DNA of 64,000 nt from Mucilaginibacter sp. (GTDB lineage Bacteria > Bacteroidota > Bacteroidia > Sphingobacteriales > Sphingobacteriaceae): the NCBI GenBank assembly GCA_028288025.1, contig JAQBOM010000037.1, positions 112,061-176,060 on the forward strand. Direction: 5' to 3'. Shown here in pieces: positions 19,519 through 30,106 of the stretch. A program made the translations under genes and the position numbers. The notes under the pieces are model-generated. The model did no database searches and was not told where the DNA came from. It was given only the letters and a program-made list of their open reading frames with translations. Each line of letters begins with the position of its first letter. Within the stretch, counting starts at the first letter, position 1.

Positions 19519-21240
19519 TCACTCAAACCAGGCCATCACTATTTCTTTCACCGGCATGACGAGGTCAAGCTTCAGCTTTTTACGCATCCCGCCAAGGTCA
19601 TTAAATACCTTGTTCGGATTAGCGGATTTTAATTCTTCGACGGAATTAAACCCCATCTTATTGAGTACCGGAACCCACTCGGCTGGTACGCCGATATTGA
19701 TGAAATCGTCTGCAGTCCCAACTTTAGCCTTTTTCTCGGGCCGCATTTGCGGGAAGAATAATACCTCCTGTATGGTTACCTGGTTGGTCATCAGCATAAC
19801 CAGGCGGTCAATGCCAATACCCAGCCCCGATGTTGGCGGCATGCCGTACTCAAGCGCGCGTAAAAAGTCCTCATCCATTGCCATTGCTTCATGATCGCCG
19901 CGGCCGGCAAGTACTAACTGCTCTTCTAGCCGTTCGCGTTGATCAATCGGGTCGTTTAATTCAGAGTAGGCGTTTGCTATTTCCTTGCCGTTTATAAACA
20001 GCTCAAACCGCTCAACCAAACCGTCTTTTGTCCGGTGTTTTTTGGCAAGCGGTGTCATTTCAATCGGATAGTCCGTAATATAAGTTGGTTGGATCAGGTT
20101 AGCTTCAACCTTGGCGCTGAATATTTCGTCAATTAATTTTCCTTTGCCCATGGTGTCATCAACCTCGATACCCAGTTCGCTGCATGTGCGTCGCAAGGCG
20201 GCTTCATCCATCGTGGATACATCAACGCCTGTATATTTCTGAATGGAATCATACATTGACAATTTTTCGTAGGGCCCTGCAAAGTTGATCTCGTTTGCGC
20301 CTACCTGTACTACCGGGATGCCGTGCACCGCCCGGGCAACAATCTCCAGGCATTGTTCAACCATGGCCATCATCCATATATAGTCCTTATAGGCTATGTA
20401 GATCTCCATTGCGCTGAACTCAGGGTTATGCGTGCGGTCCATGCCTTCATTTCGGAACATTTTACCAAACTCATATACGCCGTCAAAACCCGCAACGATC
20501 AGTCGCTTTAAATACAACTCGTTGGCAATGCGCAAATACAGCGGCATATCCAGCGTATTGTGATGCGTTACAAACGGACGCGCGGCAGCACCGCCGTGCA
20601 CGGGCTGTAATATAGGCGTTTCCACCTCGAACCAGCCTTGCTTGTTAAAATAATCGCGCATGCTGCTAATCACCTTCGACCGGTTGACGAAAATTTGTTT
20701 GAATTCAGGGTTAACGGTCAGGTCAACATACCGCTGACGGTAACGCATTTCCGGGTCGGTAAAGGCATCATGAATATTGCCTTCTTCATCCCGTCTTACA
20801 ATCGGTAACGGTTTTAGCGCTTTTGAAAGCAATACCAGTTCCTGCACGTGAACAGATATCTCGCCGGTTTGGGTCAAAAAAACAAAACCCTTCACGCCAA
20901 TATAATCGCCGATGTCCATCAGCTTTTTAAAAACGGTATTATATAAAGTTTTGTCCTCGCCGGGGCAAATATCGTCCCGTTTAAGATAAATCTGTATCCG
21001 GCCGCTTGAGTCCTGCAGTTCGGCAAATGATGCATTTCCCATAATGCGCCGAATCATAATACGGCCGGCCAGGGTAACTTTTTTATAGTTGTCAGGGAAG
21101 CGCCCAAAATTATCTGCTATATCCTGGGCAAATGCGGTAACCTTATATTCATCGGCGGGATAAGGGTTTATACCCAGTTCCCGTAATTGGTTCAGCGATT
21201 CGCGGCGTAAAAGTTCCTGTTCGGATAATGCAGTGCTCAT
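19519..21240 (-). CDS. lysS: Lysyl-tRNA synthetase (class II) with C-terminal extension
   Basis: [63 protein letters not shown]; extra C-terminal domain after the catalytic core. Confidence 0.97.
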   Translation of the reverse strand: MSTALSEQELLRRESLNQLRELGINPYPADEYKVTAFAQDIADNFGRFPDNYKKVTLAGRIMIRRIMGNASFAELQDSSGRIQIYLKRDDICPGEDKTLYNTVFKKLMDIGDYIGVKGFVFLTQTGEISVHVQELVLLSKALKPLPIVRRDEEGNIHDAFTDPEMRYRQRYVDLTVNPEFKQIFVNRSKVISSMRDYFNKQGWFEVETPILQPVHGGAAARPFVTHHNTLDMPLYLRIANELYLKRLIVAGFDGVYEFGKMFRNEGMDRTHNPEFSAMEIYIAYKDYIWMMAMVEQCLEIVARAVHGIPVVQVGANEINFAGPYEKLSMYDSIQKYTGVDVSTMDEAALRRTCSELGIEVDDTMGKGKLIDEIFSAKVEANLIQPTYITDYPIEMTPLAKKHRTKDGLVERFELFINGKEIANAYSELNDPIDQRERLEEQLVLAGRGDHEAMAMDEDFLRALEYGMPPTSGLGIGIDRLVMLMTNQVTIQEVLFFPQMRPEKKAKVGTADDFINIGVPAEWVPVLNKMGFNSVEELKSANPNKVFNDLGGMRKKLKLDLVMPVKEIVMAWFE

Positions 21241-21347
21241 GGCCGCAAAAATAGTGATTAGCGGTTAGAGATTGGAGATTAGTTTGAAAAATTAGGAGAC
21301 AGCGTTGAAGGTCAGAATTGACTCTTTTGAAAAGCTATATTTGGCCG

Positions 21348-22031
21348 ATGGATTTAAAAGTGATTGCGTTTGACGCTGACGATACGCTTTGGGTGAATGA
21401 GCCTTATTTCAGGCAAACTGAGGAACAGTTTTTTGAGCTGCTTAGCGAATTTTCGCCCAGACATTCGTTGGAAACCGAACTATTGAAAACCGAGATTGAA
21501 AATCTGCCGCTGTACGGTTATGGCATAAAAGGCTTTATGCTTTCGATGATCGAAACGGCGATGAAAATCACAAATAATACGTTAAGTGCTGAAATCGTAA
21601 AAAGGATACTGGAACTGGGCAAACAAATGCTTGATCAGCCGATCGAATTGCTTGACGGGATCGAAGACGTGCTCATCAATTTAAAGGATAAATATCGCCT
21701 GGTTGTCGCTACAAAAGGCGACCTGCTCGACCAGGAACGAAAATTGAAGAAGTCGGGCATAAGCCACTATTTTCATCACATCGAGATCATGTCCGAAAAA
21801 GATACTGCCAATTATACTAAATTGATCCGTCACCTGGATATACAGCCGCATGAGTTTATGATGGTAGGCAACTCCATTAAAAGCGATGTTCTCCCGGTTT
21901 TAGATGCAGGCGGGTACGCGGTACATGTGCCTTATCATATTACGTGGGCACATGAGCACATTGAAGAAAGCGTTGAGCACGGGCAATTTAGAAGTGTTAA
22001 GTGTATTACGGATATATTGAGCTTGTTATAA
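21348..22031 (+). CDS. HAD family hydrolase
   Basis: DLKVIAFDADDTLWVNEPYFRQTE; MVGNSIKSDVLPVLDAG; start trimmed from 21318. Confidence 0.88.
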   Translation: MDLKVIAFDADDTLWVNEPYFRQTEEQFFELLSEFSPRHSLETELLKTEIENLPLYGYGIKGFMLSMIETAMKITNNTLSAEIVKRILELGKQMLDQPIELLDGIEDVLINLKDKYRLVVATKGDLLDQERKLKKSGISHYFHHIEIMSEKDTANYTKLIRHLDIQPHEFMMVGNSIKSDVLPVLDAGGYAVHVPYHITWAHEHIEESVEHGQFRSVKCITDILSLL

Positions 22032-22059
22032 AGACATCTCCCTTTCAATCCGCATCTGC

Positions 22060-23958
22060 TTACTGCATATACAATTCATCAATAGCGGTTGCATATTTCT
22101 TTTCGATCAGCTTGCGCTTGGCTTTCATGGTTGGTGTAATTTCGCCGTCGTCGATGCTGAAAGGCTTGCGCTTTACTTTAAAGTTTTTAATCCGCTCAAA
22201 TTTGGCCAGCTCGTTTGATAGCCTTTTGATATCCTGGCCTATCCAGTCAACAATTTCCTTTTCCTCAATAAACAGCTCCGGTTTTTCAAAAAACTCATTG
22301 CTTAAATTGAAAGCCTCCTGTAGGGTATCCCGCGAAGGGACGACAATAGCTGTAATGTACTCGCGTTTATCACCCACCAAAAAAACCTGCTCTATCCTCG
22401 GGCTTTTTAGATAGGTGTTTTCCACGGGGGTGGGATAGATGTTTTTGCCGTAGGCATTTACCAGCATATTTTTTAATCTGTCGGTTATTTGCAGGTTGCC
22501 CCTGTAAAACCGGCCAATATCACCCGTATGGAACCAGCCGTCGGCATCGATTACCGACGCCGTCTCTTCGGGTTTATTCCAGTAGCCCTTCATCACACAA
22601 TGGCCGCGCACGATGATTTCGCCTTCTTCAGATTGAAAATCTTCTTTAAAGGTTTCGTGTGTCTGGATGGTATAAATATGCCTGGTATCAACATTTTGTA
22701 TGGCTACGTCGATGCCGGGTATAATGCGGCCAACGGTTCCGTAAATTATACGGTGGTCTTCTGTTACCGACATTACCGGCGATGTCTCGGTTAAGCCAAA
22801 CCCTTCTAGAATCTTTATGCCCAGATCGCCAAAAAACTCACCGATATTTTTGGGTAAAGCACCTCCGCCCGACAGCATGACCTTTAAGCGGCCGCCTGTT
22901 TTTTCTTTTATTTTACTGAATACCAACTTTTCGGCCAGCTTGTGCTCATTACGCAGTAGCAGGCCCGGTTTTTTACCGGCTTCTTTCAACAAGCGCACTT
23001 CACGGCCGATTTTCAGCGCCCAGAGGAATATTTTTGACTTGATACCGCCCGCAACTGTTCCGTTTTTCATGGCCCGGTCATGGATGCGTTCCAGCAACCG
23101 GGGCACGCAATTCATTACCGTCGGCTTTACCTCAACCATGTTTTTGGCAAGCAGGTCGAGGCTTTGGGCAAATGCTATTCTGCTGCCTGCAAACAGGCAA
23201 ATATGGTAGGTCGCGGTGCGTTCAAATACGTGGGATAAGGGCAGAAACGATAAAAAGACGTCTGTGCTTTCAATAATAGGCAATTGTATAAGGCTCACCC
23301 TTGCATTTTCGGTAAGGTTAAAATGCGTGAGCATTACGCCTTTAGGCGTACCGGTAGTGCCTGAGGTATAGATAAGGCACGAAAGATCCGACGGTAAAAT
23401 GGCCTCACGGGCAATATTAATAGCCGACCGGTATTTTTCGACCAATGTGAAACCCTCGTGTATCACTTGCTTAAGACAGATAACCCCTGCATTCAGACTT
23501 TGCTTCCGGTTGATTTTTTCGGTATCGTCAAACGCCGGGATAATGCGGATCAAAGCCGGGCAGTTATTGGCAACCTTTATCACCTTTCGCAATAAAAAGG
23601 GGTTACCCACCAATATGGTTTTTGCGCCCGAATCATTTAAAATGTATTCGATCTCGGCCTCGGTAAGGGTAGGATAGATAGAAGTATTTATAGCGCCGAT
23701 CTGCTGCAGCGCCTGATCGTAATAAATATAATCGGGGCCGTTCTCAATAATTAAGGCTAAACGATCACCCTTTTTAATGCCGATTTCCAGGAACCAGGCC
23801 GATATGGCGTCGATCTTTTCCAATGCCTGCCTGTAGCTGATATCAACCCAATTATCATTCACCTTATGGCTCATAAAAGTTTGGGTGTCCGGATGAATGT
23901 GTTTTACAATATGCCGTATAAGGCTCGGGATGGTCGACCGCTCAGATGCAGTATTCAT
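22060..23958 (-). CDS. Long-chain fatty acid-CoA ligase / AMP-dependent synthetase
   Basis: LIYTSGTTGTPKGVMLTHFNL; GFGLTETSPVMSV; GWFHTGDIGRF. Confidence 0.93.
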   Translation of the reverse strand: MNTASERSTIPSLIRHIVKHIHPDTQTFMSHKVNDNWVDISYRQALEKIDAISAWFLEIGIKKGDRLALIIENGPDYIYYDQALQQIGAINTSIYPTLTEAEIEYILNDSGAKTILVGNPFLLRKVIKVANNCPALIRIIPAFDDTEKINRKQSLNAGVICLKQVIHEGFTLVEKYRSAINIAREAILPSDLSCLIYTSGTTGTPKGVMLTHFNLTENARVSLIQLPIIESTDVFLSFLPLSHVFERTATYHICLFAGSRIAFAQSLDLLAKNMVEVKPTVMNCVPRLLERIHDRAMKNGTVAGGIKSKIFLWALKIGREVRLLKEAGKKPGLLLRNEHKLAEKLVFSKIKEKTGGRLKVMLSGGGALPKNIGEFFGDLGIKILEGFGLTETSPVMSVTEDHRIIYGTVGRIIPGIDVAIQNVDTRHIYTIQTHETFKEDFQSEEGEIIVRGHCVMKGYWNKPEETASVIDADGWFHTGDIGRFYRGNLQITDRLKNMLVNAYGKNIYPTPVENTYLKSPRIEQVFLVGDKREYITAIVVPSRDTLQEAFNLSNEFFEKPELFIEEKEIVDWIGQDIKRLSNELAKFERIKNFKVKRKPFSIDDGEITPTMKAKRKLIEKKYATAIDELYMQ

Positions 23959-24069
23959 TAATTTAAATCAGGTTTATACTATCACAAATCTAATTTATTT
24001 TTTAGAAATTGATAAAACCCGCCCGATTAAAAATCAGGGAATAATTGAAAGGTAAAGGTTTTACAGTGT

Positions 24070-24819
24070 TTAAATGGAAATCAACGACTCCAGGTTCCAG
24101 CTTTTTACTTCTTCGATGGTGATATGGCCTTCGTAAATCGCCTTGCCCACTACACAGGCTTCCACCTTAATATTGCTCAGCTGCTCAATGTCATCCATTG
24201 AACTTACGCCGCCTGATGCGATAAGTTTTATGAAAGGAGAGTGGTCAAGCAGTTTTTCATAGAGGTCGATCCCTGCTCCACCGAGCTTGCCATCTTTATT
24301 AATATCAGTACACAAAAACCGAAAGAATCCTAAAGCAAGGCATTTGTCAACGTAATCCATCAGTTTGATAGGCGAGCTTTCCATCCAGCCGGAATATTTG
24401 ATCACTTCGTCCAGCACATCGATTGCTATTACCACCTGGTCCGAACATTTATCCCTACCGCAAATTTCCTTGCTCAGTTCTTCCAGGAAAGTCGGATTGG
24501 TTATGGCCTGCGTACCTACAATAACACGATGAACGCCGGCATCTATCAGTTCTTTGACCTTGTCAATGCTTCGTATACCGCCGCCATATTGTACCTGCAT
24601 GTCCGTTTTACGGATCACATTAAATAAGTATTGCTGGTTCGAGAAATCGTTTTTTGCGCCGTTTAAATCGATAATGTGGATCAGATTGGTACCGTAGGAA
24701 TGATATCTTTCTATCATTTCTTCGAGGGTAACATCGTACTCAGTAACCTGTTGATAGTCGCCCTCGCGTAAACGAACAACTTTTTTATCTAGAATATCTA
24801 TTGCCGGAATAATGTACAT
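24070..24819 (-). CDS. hisA: Phosphoribosylformimino-5-aminoimidazole carboxamide ribotide isomerase
   Basis: MYIIPAIDILDKKVVRLREGDYQQVTEYD; QYGGGIRSIDKVKELIDAGVHRVIVGTQAI. Confidence 0.96.
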   Translation of the reverse strand: MYIIPAIDILDKKVVRLREGDYQQVTEYDVTLEEMIERYHSYGTNLIHIIDLNGAKNDFSNQQYLFNVIRKTDMQVQYGGGIRSIDKVKELIDAGVHRVIVGTQAITNPTFLEELSKEICGRDKCSDQVVIAIDVLDEVIKYSGWMESSPIKLMDYVDKCLALGFFRFLCTDINKDGKLGGAGIDLYEKLLDHSPFIKLIASGGVSSMDDIEQLSNIKVEACVVGKAIYEGHITIEEVKSWNLESLISI

Positions 24820-24824
24820 GGCTT

Positions 24825-25415
24825 TCAGAGTTTTGAAAAATTTGTGAGTAGGATTTCACCATACGCGCCGGATTTTTCGGGGTGGAATTGTACCCCGTAA
24901 AAGTTATCCCGCATAATTGATGCCGAAAATTTGGTGTTATAAGTTGCTGATGATAAAGTATATGCAATATTATACTCAATAAAGTATGAATGTACAAAGT
25001 AAAAGTGTGATCCAGCGGGAATATCTTTAAAAAGTTTATTTTCTTTTTCAGGATAAACCCGGTTCCAACCGGTATGCGGCACTTTGTATTCGACGCCGTT
25101 TGCAAATCTAAGTGTATTTATCGGGAAGAGGCCTAACAATTTTGCATCACCTTCTTCTGAATGAGAAGTTAGTAATTGCATGCCTACACAAATGCCCAGT
25201 GTAGGTTTGTTAAGCGCCTTTATTTTCGGCACCAGCCCGGTTTGCTCCAGCTTATGCATGGCCGCGCCCGCATGACCGACGCCGGGTATGATATAGCGGT
25301 CAAACTTTTCAAAATCCTGCTCGTCATTGATCATGCCATAGGCAATACCCAGCCGGTTTAATGCTGCTGTCAATGAAAAAATATTCCCTGCCCCGTAGTT
25401 TATTATGCCTACCAT
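24825..25415 (-). CDS. hisH: Imidazole glycerol phosphate synthase subunit HisH
   Basis: IINYGAGNIFSL; PTLGICVGMQLLTSHSEEGD; FYGVQFHPEKSG. Confidence 0.96.
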   Translation of the reverse strand: MVGIINYGAGNIFSLTAALNRLGIAYGMINDEQDFEKFDRYIIPGVGHAGAAMHKLEQTGLVPKIKALNKPTLGICVGMQLLTSHSEEGDAKLLGLFPINTLRFANGVEYKVPHTGWNRVYPEKENKLFKDIPAGSHFYFVHSYFIEYNIAYTLSSATYNTKFSASIMRDNFYGVQFHPEKSGAYGEILLTNFSKL

Positions 25416-25433
25416 GTGTTTTTAGTTGCAATA

Positions 25434-25470
25434 GAAGCAGTAGCAGTCAATCGAAACTGCCACTGCCACT
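25434..25470. repeat. Short-word inverted array in the hisB-hisH spacer (GCAGTAGCAGT / ACTGCCACTGCCACT)
   Basis: GAAGCAGTAGCAGT (25434-25447) against ACTGCCACTGCCACT (25456-25470); right arm overlaps the hisB stop codon. Confidence 0.65.
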
Positions 25471-26620
25471 ATAAAACTCCTTTAGTTGACGGTAAAACCA
25501 TCTTATTTACATCACGTTTAACGGCCATTTTTATTGCCTTGGCAAAGGCTTTAAATATCGCCTCAATTTTGTGATGTTCATTTTCGCCTTCGGCTTTAAT
25601 ATTTAAGTTGCATTTCGCCGCATCGGAAAAGGATTTGAAGAAATGGAAAAACATTTCCGTCGGCATCTCACCTATTTTTTCACGCTTAAAATCCGCATCC
25701 CAAACTATCCAGTTTCGTCCGCCAAAGTCAAGCGCCACCTGCGCCAGGCAATCATCCATGGGCAGGCAAAAGCCATATCTTTCGATGCCTTTTTTATCAC
25801 CTAAAGCCGCGCCAAAAACCTCACCCAATGCTATACCGGTATCTTCAATGGTATGGTGCTCGTCGATGTGGAGATCGCCGTTTGCGATTATCTCCAGGTC
25901 AATATTCCCATGCCGCGCGATCTGGTCGAGCATGTGGTCGAAAAAGTGCAACCCGGTTGATACTTTGGCATCACCTTTACCATCGAGGTTTATTTTAATA
26001 TAGATATCGGTTTCTTTAGTAGCCCGGCGATGTTCGATCACCCGTTCGCCCAGTTTTAGAAACTCGTATATCTTTTCCCATTCGGAAGTTTCAAGCACTA
26101 TGGTGCTTTTTACGGCTTCTTCTTCGGCTGGTCCGCTAAATTCCTGGTTCCCTAAATTTGTGTTATTATTCAGCCAGATGGCCTTTGCACCTAAATTATG
26201 GCCAAGTAAAATATCATTTTTGCGGTCACCGATGGTGTACGAGCCTTTCAGGTCATATTTTTCGGTATCGAAATATTGCTTAAGCATGCCTGTTCCCGGC
26301 TTGCGGTTAGGCGAGTTTTCGGCCGGGAACGACCTGTCAATGCAAATATTCGAAAATTTAACCCCTTCGTTTTCAAATGTTTTGAGGATGAAATTCTGAA
26401 CCGGCCAAAAAGTGTCTTCCGGGTATGATGCTGTACCCAAGCCGTCCTGGTTGGTAACCATCACCAATTCGTAATCTAACTCCTTGGCAATTTTTGGCAG
26501 GTACTGCAATGCGCCCGGGTAAAATTCCAGTTTCGCAAACGAATCTATCTGCTCATCTACCGGCTCTGTTATCATGGTACCGTCGCGGTCAACGAAAAGT
26601 ATTTTCTGCAGCTTGCTCAT
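25469..26620 (-). CDS. hisB: Bifunctional histidinol-phosphatase / imidazoleglycerol-phosphate dehydratase
   Basis: N-terminal HAD ([12 protein letters not shown]) plus C-terminal IGPD ([32 protein letters not shown]). Confidence 0.97.
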   Translation of the reverse strand: MSKLQKILFVDRDGTMITEPVDEQIDSFAKLEFYPGALQYLPKIAKELDYELVMVTNQDGLGTASYPEDTFWPVQNFILKTFENEGVKFSNICIDRSFPAENSPNRKPGTGMLKQYFDTEKYDLKGSYTIGDRKNDILLGHNLGAKAIWLNNNTNLGNQEFSGPAEEEAVKSTIVLETSEWEKIYEFLKLGERVIEHRRATKETDIYIKINLDGKGDAKVSTGLHFFDHMLDQIARHGNIDLEIIANGDLHIDEHHTIEDTGIALGEVFGAALGDKKGIERYGFCLPMDDCLAQVALDFGGRNWIVWDADFKREKIGEMPTEMFFHFFKSFSDAAKCNLNIKAEGENEHHKIEAIFKAFAKAIKMAVKRDVNKMVLPSTKGVL

Positions 26621-27663
26621 TTGAAATCTTGTAAAGTTTGAATTAATTTTTTGTTTTCATCGGGTGTGCCGACAGTTATGCGCAAACAGCCGACGCATAG
26701 GTCCACCTTTGAACGGTCGCGTACAATGATACCCTTTTCAACCAGGAAATTATAGATGCCCCGCGGGTCGCTTGTTTTCACAAGTATAAAATTGGCGTCC
26801 GACGGATAGATATCCAGTACAAAGTCGAAATCTTTTAACTGTAAAACCAGGTTATCCCTTTGTATCAGCGTTTCTTTGATCCAGGCGTTTACCTGGTCGA
26901 TGTTGGCAAGCGCCTGTAAAGCCAATTGCTGCGAAGCCTCATTGATATTATAGGGCGGCTTAACCTTGTTCATTACCTCGATGATCTCTTCGCTGGCAAA
27001 GGCCATACCTATGCGCAGGCCGGCAAGTCCCCAGGCTTTTGATAAGGTTTGCAAAACCACCAGGTTGGCGTATTCAGTTAGTTCCTGGATAAAGGTTTTC
27101 TGCCTGCTGAAGTTGATATAAGCCTCGTCAACTACCACCAACCCGTCGAAATTTGCCAGCAGGGTTTCCACGTCGGCCCGGTTAATTGAATTGCCGGTTG
27201 GATTGTTAGGAGAGCAGACAAAAATGAGTTTTGTATGTTTGTCAATTGCTTCAGCAATACCTTCCAAATTAAGTTGAAAATCCTCAGTAAGCGGCACATT
27301 GCGCACCTCCACATCATTGATGTTTGCCGAAACCTTGTACATGCCATAGGTAGGGGGAACCAGTATCACATTATCGATACCCGGGTTGCAAAAGCTGCGG
27401 AACAGGATATCGATAGCTTCATCACTGCCGTTACCCAAAAATATATTGCGGGGCGGTACGCCTTTGATCTCGCTCAGGCGTTTTTTAACCTCGTATTGCA
27501 GCGGGTCGGGGTAGCGGTTAAATTGCTGTGCCAATGGCGAGCCGTAGGCGTTTTCATTCGCATCCAAAAATATGCTTGCCTCTCCCTGGTACTCATCCCG
27601 TGCGGATGAATAGGGAACAAGGTTTTTGATGTTTTCGCGTAGTATATTATTTATTGTGAACAT
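26617..27663 (-). CDS. hisC: Histidinol-phosphate aminotransferase
   Basis: [46 protein letters not shown]. Confidence 0.96.
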   Translation of the reverse strand: MFTINNILRENIKNLVPYSSARDEYQGEASIFLDANENAYGSPLAQQFNRYPDPLQYEVKKRLSEIKGVPPRNIFLGNGSDEAIDILFRSFCNPGIDNVILVPPTYGMYKVSANINDVEVRNVPLTEDFQLNLEGIAEAIDKHTKLIFVCSPNNPTGNSINRADVETLLANFDGLVVVDEAYINFSRQKTFIQELTEYANLVVLQTLSKAWGLAGLRIGMAFASEEIIEVMNKVKPPYNINEASQQLALQALANIDQVNAWIKETLIQRDNLVLQLKDFDFVLDIYPSDANFILVKTSDPRGIYNFLVEKGIIVRDRSKVDLCVGCLRITVGTPDENKKLIQTLQDFK

Positions 27664-27682
27664 TTTCTTAATTCTTCTTTAT

Positions 27683-27777
27683 GTCATTGCGAGCGATAGC
27701 GCGGCAATCTCTTCGCTTATAAGTCAGCGCTTATTGTAGTTCTACGAGTTTGCTTCGTCGTTCCTCCTCGCAATGAC
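27683..27777. repeat. GTCATTGCGAG...CTCGCAATGAC palindromic intergenic element (95 bp) in the hisD-hisC spacer
   Basis: 11-bp perfect terminal inverted repeats; ends shared with the elements at 49280 and 51374. Confidence 0.8.
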
Positions 27778-27787
27778 AAGGTGTTTA

Positions 27788-29071
27788 TCATTTAATTCTC
27801 ACACTCACCGCATTCTTATGTGCATGCAAGCCTTCTAACTCCGCCAATATCTCTACCGAAGGCCCTATATTTTGTATGCCTTCCGGCGTTATATGCTGGA
27901 ATGTTATTTTCTTCACAAACGAATCAACCGATACGCCCGAATAGGCCCTTGAATAAGAACTTGTCGGCAAAGTATGATTGGTCCCTGATGCGTAGTCGCC
28001 TGCGCTCTCGGGGGTTAAATTTCCTAAAAATACTGAACCGGCGTTGAGGATGCTTGTAGTTATCAGTTGCCAGTTTTTAGTCGCCAATATCAAATGCTCC
28101 GGCGCATACTGATTGCTGAAAGCCATGGCTTCATCCAGCGTGTTTGTAATTATGATATAGGAGTTCTCCAATGCTTTAGTCACGATCTCAGCACGCGGCA
28201 AAACAGGAACTTGCTTTTCAACCTCGGCCAAAACTGCTTCGGCGATTATTGCTGATGTGCAAACCAAAATCGACTGGCTATCCATGCCGTGTTCAGCCTG
28301 TGCTAATAAATCAGCAGCAACGTAAACAGGGTTGGCAGTTTCATCTGCAATAACCAATACTTCTGAAGGCCCCGCCGGCATATCAATAGCTGTTGTGGTG
28401 GTGGATTGGATGATGGTTTTAGCTTTGGTAACAAACTGGTTCCCGGGGCCGAATATTTTATCCACTTTAGTTATGGTTTCGGTACCATAGGCCATGGCTG
28501 CTACAGCTTGTGCGCCGCCTGCCAAATAAATTTTTTCTATCCCAAGGAGTAATGCCACATAGGCGATAAATGCATTAACCTTCCCATTCTTTTGCGGAGG
28601 CGAGCAGACCACAATTTCGTGACAGCCTGCGATGAGCGCAGGTATACCGAGCATTAAAAACGTGCTTGGCAATACTGCGGTGCCGCCCGGTATATATAAA
28701 CCCACTTTTTCAACCGGCCTTATTTCACGCCAGCAGGTTACACCCGGCATGGTTTCTATTTTATCCTCCGGCTTTAACTGCGCGAGGTGGAATTTGTAAA
28801 TGTTATTGTAAGCTATCTGAAGCGCTTCTTTTTGAGTTGGTGAAACTGTCGAAGCAATATCTTCAAGCTCTGTTTTATCCAGGTATAACTTATCCAGCTC
28901 AACCTTGTCAAACTTCATGGCGTAGTCAAGCAAGGCGCTGTCGCCATGTTCTTTTACATTGGCTATAACATCCTCAACAATATCCCGTATCTCATTTGCC
29001 GGATCAACATTACGCTGAACCAGGGTCTGGATATCCTTTTTGGTTAGATCTGAATAATTATATTGCTTCAT
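27788..29071 (-). CDS. hisD: Histidinol dehydrogenase
   Basis: [46 protein letters not shown]; start trimmed to internal Met ([13 protein letters not shown]). Confidence 0.97.
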   Translation of the reverse strand: MKQYNYSDLTKKDIQTLVQRNVDPANEIRDIVEDVIANVKEHGDSALLDYAMKFDKVELDKLYLDKTELEDIASTVSPTQKEALQIAYNNIYKFHLAQLKPEDKIETMPGVTCWREIRPVEKVGLYIPGGTAVLPSTFLMLGIPALIAGCHEIVVCSPPQKNGKVNAFIAYVALLLGIEKIYLAGGAQAVAAMAYGTETITKVDKIFGPGNQFVTKAKTIIQSTTTTAIDMPAGPSEVLVIADETANPVYVAADLLAQAEHGMDSQSILVCTSAIIAEAVLAEVEKQVPVLPRAEIVTKALENSYIIITNTLDEAMAFSNQYAPEHLILATKNWQLITTSILNAGSVFLGNLTPESAGDYASGTNHTLPTSSYSRAYSGVSVDSFVKKITFQHITPEGIQNIGPSVEILAELEGLHAHKNAVSVRIK

Positions 29072-29074
29072 GTC

Positions 29075-29133
29075 AGTTTGCACTGGGCGATTTGCAGTTT
29101 GCAGTTGCAGAAAAATACTGCCCACTGCCAACT
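29075..29133. repeat. Short-word inverted array in the hisG-hisD spacer (TTTGCAGTTTGCAGTTGCAG / ACTGCCCACTGCCAACT)
   Basis: Arms separated by about 6 nt; right arm abuts the hisG stop. Confidence 0.7.
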
Positions 29134-29134
29134 C

Positions 29135-29986
29135 TTATAAAATTATCTTCTCAATAGGCATTACCACAATGCCCTGCGCGCCCGCCTGTTTGAGCTGGCT
29201 TATCCTATCCCAAAAATCACGCTCAGGGATCACGGTGTGAACCGCTACCCAATTCTCCTCCGCCAACGAAACCACCGAAGGGCTTTTTACCCCCGGCAGT
29301 AAAGCAATAATAGCCGGCAGGCTATCGCGGTGAACGTTGAGAACTACGTATTTGGTTTCCTTTGCACGTAAAACGGACTGCACGCGCTGGATGAGTTCCT
29401 GTACAAGGTCCGAATTTTCGGAGCCTTTGCTGCCGATCAGCACCGCTTCAGACGACATTACATCCGCGAAAGCGGTCAAACCATTGCTTTTCAACGTGCC
29501 GCCGGTTGATACCAGGTCGCATATCGCATCGCTTAAGCCCAGGCCGGGTGATATCTCGACCGAACCTGAAATGGTACGAATTTCGGCTTGAATCGCATTC
29601 TTTTTCAGGAACTTGTCTAAGATAACCGGGTACGTGGTAGCAATCGACTTGCCGTTTAACTGGCTTAACTGCTGTATCTGGTTGTTATTCGGTACTGCAA
29701 TTTTCAACGAGCATTTACCGAAACCCAGTTTTTGCAGGTAAGCCACATCCACCTCAGTTTCCTGTATTACGTTTTCGCCTACAATGCCCAGGTCGGCAAT
29801 GCCATCCTGTACATATTCGGGGATATCATCATCACGCAAAAAAAGAATTTCGAGCGGAAAGTTAGATACGGGAGAGATGAGCGAGCTTTTATAATTTTCG
29901 AAATTAAGGCCGCAATTTTTTAATAATTCAACGGATTTTTCGTTGAGGCGACCAGATTTCTGTATCGCTATTTTAAGTGTTTTCAC
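29135..29986 (-). CDS. hisG: ATP phosphoribosyltransferase (GTG start)
   Basis: LKIAIQKSGRLNEKSVELLKNCGL; DLGIVGENVIQE; ISPGLGLSDAICDLVSTGGTLKSNGL. Confidence 0.96.
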   Translation of the reverse strand: MKTLKIAIQKSGRLNEKSVELLKNCGLNFENYKSSLISPVSNFPLEILFLRDDDIPEYVQDGIADLGIVGENVIQETEVDVAYLQKLGFGKCSLKIAVPNNNQIQQLSQLNGKSIATTYPVILDKFLKKNAIQAEIRTISGSVEISPGLGLSDAICDLVSTGGTLKSNGLTAFADVMSSEAVLIGSKGSENSDLVQELIQRVQSVLRAKETKYVVLNVHRDSLPAIIALLPGVKSPSVVSLAEENWVAVHTVIPERDFWDRISQLKQAGAQGIVVMPIEKIIL

Positions 29987-30048
29987 TGATTGATTTTATG
30001 GAGCTATAATAAAAAGTATAAACGGGGTTTGTTATTTCGCGTAGAAAC

Positions 30049-30106
30049 ATACATTATCTGATCACCACATGGTGGTGATGGTGCAGATGGGGATGATATA
30101 ATGTAT
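30049..30106 (-). promoter_or_regulatory. Putative his attenuator: nested inverted repeats spanning the His codons
   Basis: ATACATTAT (30049-30057)/ATAATGTAT (30098-30106); ATCTG (30056-30060)/CAGAT (30084-30088); ATCACCAC (30061-30068)/GTGGTGAT (30072-30079). Confidence 0.6.

Noticed and set aside
30061-30079. ATCACCAC-ATG-GTGGTGAT considered as a stand-alone repressor operator
   Set aside because: It coincides with the His-codon run of the leader ORF, so an attenuator interpretation explains it better; an operator role is not excluded.
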